From DATDAH01 sp963792205 (GTDB lineage: Bacteria; Actinomycetota; Acidimicrobiia; Acidimicrobiales; DATDAH01), in NCBI GenBank assembly GCA_963792205.1, contig CAWBVI010000001.1, positions 67,754-131,753 on the forward strand: DNA of 64,000 bases. Direction: 5' to 3'. Under the pieces are notes generated by a model. It saw nothing but the letters and a program-made list of their open reading frames with translations, did not search any database and was not told where the DNA came from. Shown piece after piece: positions 8,547-16,588 of the stretch. The position numbers were made by a program, and so were the translations under genes. How positions within the stretch are numbered: position 1 is the stretch's first letter; the number at the start of each line of letters is the position of its first letter.

Positions 8547-8614
8547 GCGGTTACCTCCCTTTGAGACGGGTGTGCCTCACCGCCATTCCTAGTCCCACAA
8601 CCGCCCCCGCGTAC

Positions 8615-8631
8615 TGAGTACTGACTACTCA
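8615..8631. promoter_or_regulatory. palindromic site upstream of the secreted-protein gene
   Basis: Perfect 6-bp dyad TGAGTA-ctgac-TACTCA about 70 bp upstream of the secreted-protein start; the overlapping GTACT-g-AGTAC adds a second small dyad. Symmetry and placement suggest a dimeric regulator site, but no regulator can be named. Confidence 0.35.
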
Positions 8632-8732
8632 TTTCTGCCGCTGGCCCTCGCCGAGCCTCGTCTATCCTGACGGCGTGCGCTGAGCCCTCGGATTCCCGTG
8701 ACCCATCCGTCCGTCACCCCCGAGGAGATTCC

Positions 8733-10415
8733 ATGGCCCAGGCGCCTTCCGTCACGGTGTCCGCCCGCGACCTGACCTTGTCGTTCGGGGCGATGACCGT
8801 CCTCGACGGCGTGTCCCTCACCCTCGCCGCCGGTGACCGCCTGGGCCTCGTCGCCCCCAACGGGACCGGCAAGTCCACGCTGCTCCGGGTCCTCGCCGGC
8901 GACCTGATCCCGGACGGCGGCCAGGTCGCCCTGAGCCCGCGGGACGCCACCGTCGGGCTGCTCGCCCAGGAACCGGAACGACGGGACGACGAGACCGTGC
9001 GCCAGGCCATCGCCCGCCGCACCGGGGTCCGCGCCGCAGCCGTCGAGTACGACGCGGCCACGGCGGCAGTTGCGGCCGGCCCCGAGGCCTCCGCCGACCG
9101 CTACTCGATCGCCCTGGACCGCTGGCTGGCACTCGGCGGCGCGGACCTGGACACCCGCATCGGTGAGACCTGGGCCGAGCTCGGGCTCACCGATCGGCTC
9201 CTCGAGCAGTCCACGGCCACCCTGTCGGGAGGCGAGGCGGCGCGGGTCTCCCTGGCCGCCGTGCTCCTCTCCCGCCACGACGTCCTCCTCCTCGACGAGC
9301 CGACCAATGACCTGGACTTCGCCGCGCTCGACCGCCTGGAGGCCTTCGTGCTCCAGCGGACGGGACCGCTGCTCCTGGTGAGTCACGACCGTGCCTTCCT
9401 CGAGCGGACGATCACGGGGGTCGTCGATCTGGACGAGCACTCGCACGCCACGACTCGCTACGACGGCGGGTGGCTGGCCTATCTCGAGGAGCGCGCCGTG
9501 GCCCGCCGTCACGCCGGGGAGGCGTACGACACCTGGTCGGAGTCCCGGACCGACCTCGTGGACCGGGCGCGACGGCAACGCCAGTGGGCGGTGCAGGGGG
9601 TGGCAAAGGCCAAACGCAACCCGAAGGACAACGACAAGGCCCAGCGGGACTTCTTCCTCAACCGCACCGAGAAGCAGGCGGGGAAGGTGCGCCAGTCGGA
9701 GAAGGCGCTGGCCCGGCTGGACGCAGAGGCGCCGGACAAGCCGCGGACGAGCTGGGACCTGCGGTTCGAGATCGCCGAGGCCGGTCGCAGCGGCCAGCTC
9801 GTCGCCGCGCTCGACCGTGCCGTCGTCCGTCGCGGCGACTTCACCCTCGGCCCGGTCGACCTCGACATCGCCTGGGCCGACCGGGTGGCGATCACCGGTC
9901 CCAACGGCGCGGGCAAGTCCACCCTGCTCGATGCCCTCCTCGGTCGGCGGCTGCTCGACGAGGGTGAGCAGCGGCTGGGCCCGGGGGTGGTCGTGGGCGA
10001 GGTCGACCAGGGTCGGCATCTCCTCGACGGCGATCAGCGCCTGCTCGATGCCTTCCAGACCGCGTCCGGCCTGGACTCGACGGAGGCGACCCGGACGCTG
10101 TTGGCCAAGTTCGGCCTGAGCGCCGACCACGTCCTGCGCCCCGGCCGCTCCCTCTCGCCCGGCGAGCGCACCCGTGCCGTCCTGGCCCTCCTCCAGGCCC
10201 GAGGCGTGAACTGCCTCGTGCTGGACGAGCCGACCAACCATCTCGACCTGCCCGCCCTCGAGCAGCTCGAACAGGCCCTCGAGTCGTTCACTGGCACCGT
10301 CCTGCTGGTGTCCCACGACCGCCGGCTGCTCGACACCGTCCGCACGACCCGCACGGTGCGGGTCGACGCCGGCCAGGTCACCGCCGACGGTCTGGTCGGC
10401 ACACCAAGGGGGTAG
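8733..10415 (+). CDS. ABC-F family ATPase (ribosome-associated)
   Basis: 560-residue soluble protein with two ABC ATPase domains and no membrane helices. Domain 1 has Walker A APNGTGKSTLLRVL, signature LSGGEAARVSLA and Walker B LLLLDEPTNDLDF. Domain 2 has GPNGAGKSTLLDALL, LSPGERTRAVLALL and LVLDEPTNHLDL. Between them lies the basic linker typical of ABC-F (RARRQRQWAVQGVAKAKRNP). ABC-F proteins bind the ribosomal E site, regulating translation or protecting against antibiotics; which applies here cannot be read from sequence. GAGGAG precedes the ATG. Confidence 0.92.
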   Translation: MAQAPSVTVSARDLTLSFGAMTVLDGVSLTLAAGDRLGLVAPNGTGKSTLLRVLAGDLIPDGGQVALSPRDATVGLLAQEPERRDDETVRQAIARRTGVRAAAVEYDAATAAVAAGPEASADRYSIALDRWLALGGADLDTRIGETWAELGLTDRLLEQSTATLSGGEAARVSLAAVLLSRHDVLLLDEPTNDLDFAALDRLEAFVLQRTGPLLLVSHDRAFLERTITGVVDLDEHSHATTRYDGGWLAYLEERAVARRHAGEAYDTWSESRTDLVDRARRQRQWAVQGVAKAKRNPKDNDKAQRDFFLNRTEKQAGKVRQSEKALARLDAEAPDKPRTSWDLRFEIAEAGRSGQLVAALDRAVVRRGDFTLGPVDLDIAWADRVAITGPNGAGKSTLLDALLGRRLLDEGEQRLGPGVVVGEVDQGRHLLDGDQRLLDAFQTASGLDSTEATRTLLAKFGLSADHVLRPGRSLSPGERTRAVLALLQARGVNCLVLDEPTNHLDLPALEQLEQALESFTGTVLLVSHDRRLLDTVRTTRTVRVDAGQVTADGLVGTPRG

Positions 10416-10446
10416 GCCGTCCCCCGATCCGGTGAGAGGGGCGCGC

Positions 10447-10932
10447 ATGAGCGGCGACGACCGTATGGCGAACGGGACGGACGAAGGCGAGACCGAAGAA
10501 CAGCGGGAGCGCTACCGCGAGCTGCTCGAGGAGCTGCGGACGGTCATGCCCGGCACGCAGGTGCTGTTCGCGTTCCTGCTGACCGCCGTGTTCAGCGACC
10601 GCTTCCGCGACCTCGACCTGCTCGGCAAGCGGACCTTCGCGGCCGCCCTGCTGCTGGCCGCGCTCGCCGCGGTCACGCTCATGGGCCCGGCGGCGTTCCA
10701 CCGCATGTCGAAGCCGGGCAAGCGCCCGGAGCGCCTCACGGTCAGCATCGTGCTCCAGATCGCCGGGATGGCCCTGCTGCTGACGTCGATGACCCTCGTC
10801 ATCTTCGTCGTCGCCCGCCTCATCTTCAACGACACGGCCGTCGGCGTGCTCTTCGGCGCCACGGTCGCGGCGGTCGGGATCGCCATCTGGTACGTGATGC
10901 CCCGGCTGGCGGGGATCAACCGGCTCGACTGA
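10447..10932 (+). CDS. DUF6328 family membrane protein
   Basis: 161 residues. A charged N-terminus (DEGETEEQRERYRELLEELR) leads to TVMPGTQVLFAFLLTAVFSDRF, the hallmark of this family, and then to four membrane helices including FAAALLLAALAAVTLMGP and the final AVGIAIWYVMPRL. Function of the family is unknown. The ATG at MSGDDRM follows a GAGAGGGG site; a GTG five codons earlier is possible. It follows the ABC-F gene by 31 bp on the same strand and may be co-transcribed. Confidence 0.82.
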   Translation: MSGDDRMANGTDEGETEEQRERYRELLEELRTVMPGTQVLFAFLLTAVFSDRFRDLDLLGKRTFAAALLLAALAAVTLMGPAAFHRMSKPGKRPERLTVSIVLQIAGMALLLTSMTLVIFVVARLIFNDTAVGVLFGATVAAVGIAIWYVMPRLAGINRLD

Positions 10933-10936
10933 CCGC

Positions 10937-12460
10937 TCAGATGATGTTCTTCGGTGGGAAGTCGCGGAACGACCGCAGGTGCTCGCCGATGCCCGAGAGG
11001 AAGGCCTCGTTGTAGGCCAGCTTCCGGGTGAGGTAGCTGTGCTGCTCCTTGGGGTCGAGGTAGAGGTTGTAGAGCCGGGCGTACGTGTAGCTCTGGTTGA
11101 TGCCGGTGAAGCCGCCCGGCCCGGCGACGTCGGTGTCGTCGTCACTGGTGGAGGCGAGCATGAACTTGTACTCCCCCGCCCGGATGGCCGACAGCGTCGT
11201 CAGCAGCCAGTACCAGACGTACTTGCGGTTGGACAGGCCGTCGGGGTCGAACAGGAACGACGCCTGGTCGACCCCGTCGATGAAGCGGTCGTCGGGGATG
11301 CGCTCCTCCGCTCCGGCGAGGGCGAGCATCGTGGGCAGGAGGTCGGTGAAGCTGAAGAGGCCGTCGCTGGCCCGCTCCGGCTCGATCATGCCGGGCCAGG
11401 TGAGGATCCCCGGCACCCGCACCCCACCCTCCCACGTCGAGCCCTTGGCCGAACGGAACGGCGTGAAGGCGGCATCGGGCCAGTTCTCCATGTGGGGTCC
11501 GTTGTCGGAGGAGACGAAGATGATCGTGTCGTCGGCCTGCCCCGTCTCCTCGAGCACGGCGACGAGCCGACCGACGATGTCGTCGAGCTCGATGATCGTG
11601 TCCTTGTACGGGTGCTTGGCCGGTGACGATCCGAGGAAGCGCTCGTGGGGGTAGTTGTCGAAGTGGGCGCCCCGCGTGCCCAGGTAGCAGAACCAGGGCT
11701 GGTCGCCGGTTCCCATCCGGCGCACGAAGTCCTCGGTGTAGGTGCACCACTTCTCGTCGAGCAGAGACAGGACCGGGATGGTGACCTCCTCCACCTCCTC
11801 GACCTCACCGCCTCGCTCGGCGTGCACGAAGCACCGGTTGAAGGGCATGTTCTTCACCCACTCGGTGCGGGCGTCGGAGTACACGACCTCGGGGAAGAAG
11901 TGCGGGTCCCGCCACTCGCTGTACATGTCGGACACCGAGAGGAAGCCGTAGAAGTCGTCGAAGCCGACGTGCTGGGGCTGGGACTCGACGTTCTCGCCCA
12001 GGTGCCACTTGCCCACCGCCTGGGTGACGTAGCCGGCGTCGGACAGCAGCTGGGCGAGGGTGATCTCGCCCTGGAGCCCGCCGCGCTCGCCGTACATGGG
12101 CGGTCGGTGCAGGCCGTGGCGCATGGGCAGGCGGCCGGTCAGGAGTGAGGCGCGGCTGGGCGTGCAGGACGGCTCTGAGTAGCAGGACGTCAGCAGCAGG
12201 CCCCGACGCGCCAAACGGTCGATGTTCGGCGTCGGCGCGCCGACCGCCACCCCGCCGCCGTAGCAGCCGAAGTCCCCCCAGCCGACGTCGTCCATGAGGA
12301 TCACGAGCAGGTTGGGGCCGCGGCCCCCGCGTCCTTCTCGGTAGGTGGCGAGGCGCGCGTTCGCCGTCGCCACCTGGTCCTGGTGGACGAACTGGCGCTC
12401 CCGGTTGTCGGCGACGCGTGTGGTCGGCGAGGAGATGGGGTCGAAGTCGGTGACCGTCAC
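10937..12460 (-). CDS. arylsulfatase-family sulfatase
   Basis: 507-residue type I sulfatase. The N-terminal metal site is NLLVILMDDVGWGDFGCYGG; the sulfatase signature is CTPSRASLLTGR, whose cysteine would be converted to formylglycine by a separate enzyme not encoded here. KWHLGE and SSDNGPHMENW complete the active-site set. No signal peptide is visible, so it may be cytoplasmic or the start may be misplaced. The GTG start lacks a ribosome site; a TAGCTT box lies 8 nt before it, suggesting a leaderless message. Substrate unknown. Convergent with the DUF6328 gene. Confidence 0.9.
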   Translation of the reverse strand: MTVTDFDPISSPTTRVADNRERQFVHQDQVATANARLATYREGRGGRGPNLLVILMDDVGWGDFGCYGGGVAVGAPTPNIDRLARRGLLLTSCYSEPSCTPSRASLLTGRLPMRHGLHRPPMYGERGGLQGEITLAQLLSDAGYVTQAVGKWHLGENVESQPQHVGFDDFYGFLSVSDMYSEWRDPHFFPEVVYSDARTEWVKNMPFNRCFVHAERGGEVEEVEEVTIPVLSLLDEKWCTYTEDFVRRMGTGDQPWFCYLGTRGAHFDNYPHERFLGSSPAKHPYKDTIIELDDIVGRLVAVLEETGQADDTIIFVSSDNGPHMENWPDAAFTPFRSAKGSTWEGGVRVPGILTWPGMIEPERASDGLFSFTDLLPTMLALAGAEERIPDDRFIDGVDQASFLFDPDGLSNRKYVWYWLLTTLSAIRAGEYKFMLASTSDDDTDVAGPGGFTGINQSYTYARLYNLYLDPKEQHSYLTRKLAYNEAFLSGIGEHLRSFRDFPPKNII

Positions 12461-12481
12461 GGCGCCCGAAGCTAGGCGCGG

Positions 12482-13033
12482 TCAGTCGGCGAGATGACCG
12501 ATGACCCACTCTCTCGACGGTTCGTCGTCGATGTCGTCGGACATGAAGCGGGAGAAGACCGCGTCGGCCTCGGCGTCGGTGCCGAGGTCCAGCTCGCCCG
12601 AGGCCAGCCAAACCGTGCTGGCCTCCGCCTCGACCTCGAGACGAGCCTCCTCCCGCAGGCGCCGGGCCCGCTCCTCGGCCCGCAGGGTCAGGTGCTCGGC
12701 CTCACAACGAGCCCGCTCGACGAGGTGGTCGGCCCGGACCTGGACCTCGGCGACCGTCGTCGCCACCGTGGCCTCGGCCGCGGCCAACGCATCCTCGAGC
12801 CGGCGACGCTGGGACTCGGCGGCGCGAGCGCGCGCCTTCCACTGCCGGGCCTCGGCCACCAGCGCGACGTTGGCCTCCTCGGCCCGACGCATGCGGTCGG
12901 CCAGCGTCATCAGGCGCTTGCGGGCCGAGGCCAGCAAGGCGTGGACGTCGGCGGGGTCATAGCCGTGACACGTCACGCGGAGCTGTGGCGCCGCAACTTC
13001 CTTCGTGCGGGTCTCGGTCATGGTGGCGGCCAT
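12482..13033 (-). CDS. DivIVA-like coiled-coil protein (paralogue 1)
   Basis: 183-residue coiled-coil protein. LRVTCHGYDPADVHALLASARKRL resembles the DivIVA N-terminal segment (short hydrophobic strand, then YDPADV). A long heptad-rich coil of Ala, Glu and Arg follows to about residue 150. The C-terminus ends FSRFMSDDIDDEPSREWVIG, nearly the same as the tail of the protein at 37180-38100 although the rest differs. DivIVA-type proteins organise poles, septa or the cytoskeleton; the precise role here is unknown. An ATG four codons downstream is an alternative start. Confidence 0.75.
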   Translation of the reverse strand: MAATMTETRTKEVAAPQLRVTCHGYDPADVHALLASARKRLMTLADRMRRAEEANVALVAEARQWKARARAAESQRRRLEDALAAAEATVATTVAEVQVRADHLVERARCEAEHLTLRAEERARRLREEARLEVEAEASTVWLASGELDLGTDAEADAVFSRFMSDDIDDEPSREWVIGHLAD

Positions 13034-13137
13034 CGGCCACACCTGCCCTTTCGACCCACTTCCCCGCCGCACAGTCCACTCCAGGACCGGGCCGGGCGTC
13101 AAGAGGGCACCGGATCGGGCGGCACTACCGTCTCGCC

Positions 13138-14007
13138 ATGACCGCATGGACGCCGGTGCCCGTCGGCGGGGCGCCGTTGCCCTACGGGCTCGACGGCCTG
13201 GCCCGGGCCCTACGGGTCCTCCTCCTGCTCGCCGCCGTCCTGTCCGCCGCCCTGGCCTTCCTCGCCGTGCGCATGCGCTCGGCGCTCGAGGACGTCGATC
13301 GCACGGCCGTCGTGGTGGGCGAGGAGGCCAACGACGCGGTCGACGCCTTCTTCGGCGGCTGCAGCGTCTTCTTCCTCGCCGTCGCGGGCATCGGCGTGCT
13401 GTTCGTGACCTGGATGTGGCGGGCGGCCCGGAACAACGAGAGCCTCGGACGGCCCGGAGCGCTCCACCCGGCCTGGGCGGTGGGGGGCTGGTTCATCCCG
13501 CTCGGGAGCCTGGCGCTGCCGGCCATCCAGATCCAGCAGATCTGGCGGGGCGCGGACCGGAGCGTGCCCCGCCACGACCCGGGCTGGCGCCGGGCCCGTT
13601 CCAGCCCCCAGGTGTGGGCCTGGTGGGTGGTGTACGTGGTGGCGCAGGTGCTGACCTTCGTCGGCTTCTCGTTCTTCGGCGACGCCGACGACGGCACGGT
13701 CGCCGCGCTCGTCGACCGCCTCGACGACGTCCGGGTCGGCGTCACCCTGTTCGTGGTCGGCCAGGTGTTCATGATCGTGGCCGCCGCGCTCGGGGCCGCC
13801 GTGGTCGTCGGCCTCTCTCACCGTCAGCAGGAGGCGGCGGAGATCCTCGGCGTCGCCGGTCCCGCTCCTGCGCCGGCGGTCGCACCGCCGGCCTGGCACC
13901 CGGACCCGACCGGTCGCTTCGACCACCGTTACTGGGACGGAGCTGTCTGGACGGAGCACGTGTCCCGGGCCGGCCAGGCCCAGACCGACCCCGTGGAGCC
14001 GGCGTAG
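13138..14007 (+). CDS. DUF4328 membrane protein with C-terminal DUF2510 domain
   Basis: 289 residues. Four membrane helices span about residues 20-240, with the DUF4328 core FVTWMWRAARNNESLGRPGALHPAWAVGGWFIPLGSLALP split around a cytoplasmic loop and IWRGADRSVP. The last 45 residues carry a DUF2510 domain (APPAWHPDPTGRFDHRYWDG, then AVWTEHV). Function of both domains is unknown. The ATG has no ribosome site, but TACCGT lies exactly 6 nt before it, suggesting leaderless translation. Divergent from the DivIVA-like gene. Confidence 0.85.
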   Translation: MTAWTPVPVGGAPLPYGLDGLARALRVLLLLAAVLSAALAFLAVRMRSALEDVDRTAVVVGEEANDAVDAFFGGCSVFFLAVAGIGVLFVTWMWRAARNNESLGRPGALHPAWAVGGWFIPLGSLALPAIQIQQIWRGADRSVPRHDPGWRRARSSPQVWAWWVVYVVAQVLTFVGFSFFGDADDGTVAALVDRLDDVRVGVTLFVVGQVFMIVAAALGAAVVVGLSHRQQEAAEILGVAGPAPAPAVAPPAWHPDPTGRFDHRYWDGAVWTEHVSRAGQAQTDPVEPA

Positions 14008-14117
14008 CAGCACCACGCTGCCCGCGGCGCGGCTAGGTGCATTTTCCCCCTATTCGGTGGTCGCTCGGGCCGTGCGAGACTGCTTTCACGACGACACCGA
14101 GCGGTCATCCCGAAGCG

Positions 14118-14828
14118 GTGACCCGCACGACGGACGCTCCGGCGGCCGAGCTGGCCGGTGCGGCCCTTGCGGTGGCCCGCCGCTTCGCCGCCGGGGCGAC
14201 GATGTGGTGCGTAGCCCCGGAGTTCCCGGCCCACGCGCGCCACGTCGCGGTCGAGTTCGTCCACCCGGTCGTGGTCGGCAAACGGGCCCTTCCGGCCGTT
14301 GCCGTAGAAGGCCCCGACATCGTGTCGGCCCTGCGGACGTCGGTCCGGCCCGGCGACATCCTCGTCGCCATCGCCACGGCCCGAGAGCCGATGGTGCCGG
14401 ATCTCATCCAGCGGGCCGCGGCCTGGGGGGCACTGACCGTGTGGATCGGCGTCGGCGATCGCCCCGAGGCAGTGCCGGATCACCTGCTCTGGACCCAAGG
14501 GGCCGATCCCCTCCTGGCCCATTCCGGGCGCGCCGTCCTGACCTATCACGTGCTGTGGGAGATGACCCACGTCTGCTTCGAGCACCCGGGCCTCCTAGGG
14601 GAGACGGACGCCCCCGGCCGGGACGAGGTCTGCATCACGTGCTCGGACGAGGGGCGACTGGCCGAGGTGCGTCAGGTCCTCGCCGACGGCATGACCGTTG
14701 TCCGTACGGCCGACGGCGACGAGGAGATCGACACCACCCTTGTGGGCTCGGTGGCCGTCGGCGACCTCGTGCTGGTCCACGCAGGAACGGCCTTGGCTCC
14801 GGTCGACAAGCCGGGTCGGCGGCCATGA
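14118..14828 (+). CDS. SIS-like domain fused to a HypC-like hydrogenase chaperone domain
   Basis: 236 residues. The first about 165 form a SIS-like sugar-phosphate-binding fold (AVARRFAAGATMWCVAPEFP, then RPGDILVAIATAREPMVPDL and WGALTVWIGVGD). The last about 65 are a HypC/HupF-like beta-barrel: DEVCITCSDEGRLAEVRQVL followed by TTLVGSVAVGDLVLVHAGTAL. In HypC the first cysteine is residue 2 and carries the Fe(CN)2CO unit; here it is internal (VCITC). A normal HypC is also present at 29817, so this is a second, specialised version. The start is uncertain (this GTG, or a GTG 27 codons upstream). First gene of the hydrogenase locus; its stop overlaps the next ATG. Confidence 0.8.
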   Translation: MTRTTDAPAAELAGAALAVARRFAAGATMWCVAPEFPAHARHVAVEFVHPVVVGKRALPAVAVEGPDIVSALRTSVRPGDILVAIATAREPMVPDLIQRAAAWGALTVWIGVGDRPEAVPDHLLWTQGADPLLAHSGRAVLTYHVLWEMTHVCFEHPGLLGETDAPGRDEVCITCSDEGRLAEVRQVLADGMTVVRTADGDEEIDTTLVGSVAVGDLVLVHAGTALAPVDKPGRRP

Positions 14829-15493
14829 GCCCCGAATCGACGGACTTCCTCTATCCGTTCATCGAGGGGGACGAGCACGATCGCGGCGGCCTGCTCCTGG
14901 ATCTCCAGGCGTCCGCCGAAGCCAAGATCGCCGAGAGCGAGCGGCTGCGGGACGAGACCGTCGCCGATTGGTCCCCGGCGCTCGACGAGATCGCGGCGAT
15001 GATCGCAGCACGGTCGCAGGTCGGTGGTGTGGTCTTCACCTTTGGCAACGGAGGGAGCTCGACCGACGCCCAGGGGACGGCGGCCTTGTTCGCCCGCCCG
15101 CCGATCGGTCTCCCCCTCGCGGCCCGTTGCCTCAACGAAGATCCCGCCGTGCTCACCGCACTTGGCAACGACATCGGCTTCGACCTGGTCTTCTCGCGTC
15201 AGCTCATCGCCCACGCCGCCCGCGGCGACATCGCCATCGGGTTCTCGACCAGCGGGGACTCGACCAACCTCTTGCAGGCGTTCCATGAAGCGCGGCGCCT
15301 CCACCTCTCGACGGTGGCCTTCACCGGCGCCGGTGGCGGCCGCTGTGCGGCGAGCGCCGACGTGGACCACTGCCTCATGGTCCCGTCCGACAGCGTGCAC
15401 CGCATCCAGGAGACCCAGGCCGAGCTGGTGCTCGAACTGTGGCGCCGGGTGCAGGTCCAGCTCGAACGCGCGGTGCCCGCCGCACCGACATGA
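14825..15493 (+). CDS. SIS-domain protein (GmhA-like phosphoheptose isomerase family), hydrogenase-linked
   Basis: 222 residues with the GmhA-type SIS core: VFTFGNGGSSTDAQGTAALF (substrate loop), ALGNDIGFDLVFSRQL, GFSTSGDSTNLLQAF and AFTGAGGGRCA, then the C-terminal helix with IQETQAELVLELWRRV. Canonical GmhA makes D-glycero-heptose phosphate for LPS or S-layer sugars; no other heptose gene is present and actinobacteria lack LPS. Its place between the SIS-HypC gene and hypE, with ATGA overlaps on both sides, argues for a role in hydrogenase assembly instead. That role is inferred. Confidence 0.82.
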   Translation: MSPESTDFLYPFIEGDEHDRGGLLLDLQASAEAKIAESERLRDETVADWSPALDEIAAMIAARSQVGGVVFTFGNGGSSTDAQGTAALFARPPIGLPLAARCLNEDPAVLTALGNDIGFDLVFSRQLIAHAARGDIAIGFSTSGDSTNLLQAFHEARRLHLSTVAFTGAGGGRCAASADVDHCLMVPSDSVHRIQETQAELVLELWRRVQVQLERAVPAAPT

Positions 15494-16584
15494 CCGACGC
15501 GGAGGTCCCCGGGGGTCGCGAGGCGGTCGTTCTCGACCGGATCGAGGCCTTCCGCCGGCGACGCCCCCGCTTCCGCGACGAGGTGGTGACCCTCGCCCAC
15601 GGCGCCGGAGGGAAGGCGTCCGCCGCGCTGGTCGACGCGGTGTTCCTGGAGGCGTTCGCCGACGAGCCGCCGGACACCCTGCCCGACGGCGCGGTGCTGG
15701 TGCTCCCGTCGGGTGAGCGCCTGGCGTTCAGCACTGACTCGTTCGTCGTGAAGCCGGTCCGCTTCCCCGGTGGTTCCATCGGCGATCTCGCCGTGAACGG
15801 CACCGTGAACGACGTCGCCATGATGGGTGGCCGACCCGAGTGGATATCCGCCGCCTTCGTGCTCGAAGAGGGCCTCGGCATGGACGAGCTCCGGTCCGTC
15901 GTCGCCGACATGGCCGCAGCGGCCCGCCGCGCCGGGGTCACCGTCGTGACCGGCGACACCAAGGTCGTGAACGGCGGAGCCGCCGACGGGATCTACATCA
16001 CCACCGCCGGCATCGGCCGGATCCCCGACGGTCGAGTGCTGGGCCCGGACCGCGTTCGCCCGGGACACCGGGTCCTGGTGTCGGGCACGATCGCCGACCA
16101 CGGGATGGCCGTGATGTTGGCCCGTGGCGACCTGGCGCTCGAGGCGGACATCGTCTCGGACACCGCACCGCTGACGGAACTGGTCGACGCCTTGTTCGAG
16201 GCGGCGCCCGGCCTCGCCTGGCTCCGCGACCCGACCCGCGGCGGCCTCGGCACCGTCGCCAACGAGCTGGCTCGTGACTGCGGGCTCGCGGTGGTCCTCG
16301 AGGAATCAGCCCTGCCCATCGATCCCGCGGTCAACGGGGCCTGTGACCTGCTCGGGATCGACCCGCTCTACGTCGCCAACGAGGGGAAGTTGGTGGCCGT
16401 CGTGCCCGCCGACGAGGTCGAGGCCGCCCTCGCCGCCCTGCGGTCGCACGCCCTGGGTGCGGCGGCGGCGGAGATCGGCGAGATCGCGGCCGATCCCGAG
16501 GGCCTGGTCGTCCTCCGGACCTCGTTCGGAGGCACGCGGATCGTCGACATGCTCGTGGGCGATCCTCTTCCACGGATCTGCTGA
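15490..16584 (+). CDS. hypE: hydrogenase maturation protein HypE
   Basis: Dehydrates the HypF-transferred carbamoyl group to a thiocyanate on its C-terminal cysteine, supplying the two cyanide ligands of the active-site iron. 364 residues of the PurM/AIRS fold: VTLAHGAGGKASAALVD, FSTDSFVVKPVRFPGGSIGD, LAVNGTVNDVAMMGG, and the terminus VGDPLPRIC, ending in the essential cysteine. The start overlaps the SIS gene stop (ATGA); the frame is open further upstream but that is within the SIS gene. Confidence 0.97.
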   Translation: MTDAEVPGGREAVVLDRIEAFRRRRPRFRDEVVTLAHGAGGKASAALVDAVFLEAFADEPPDTLPDGAVLVLPSGERLAFSTDSFVVKPVRFPGGSIGDLAVNGTVNDVAMMGGRPEWISAAFVLEEGLGMDELRSVVADMAAAARRAGVTVVTGDTKVVNGGAADGIYITTAGIGRIPDGRVLGPDRVRPGHRVLVSGTIADHGMAVMLARGDLALEADIVSDTAPLTELVDALFEAAPGLAWLRDPTRGGLGTVANELARDCGLAVVLEESALPIDPAVNGACDLLGIDPLYVANEGKLVAVVPADEVEAALAALRSHALGAAAAEIGEIAADPEGLVVLRTSFGGTRIVDMLVGDPLPRIC

Positions 16585-16588
16585 CCCC

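Noticed and set aside
14825..15493. heptose biosynthesis function for the GmhA-like gene
   Set aside because: No other heptose or LPS gene is present, and the gene is translationally coupled to hydrogenase maturation genes on both sides.
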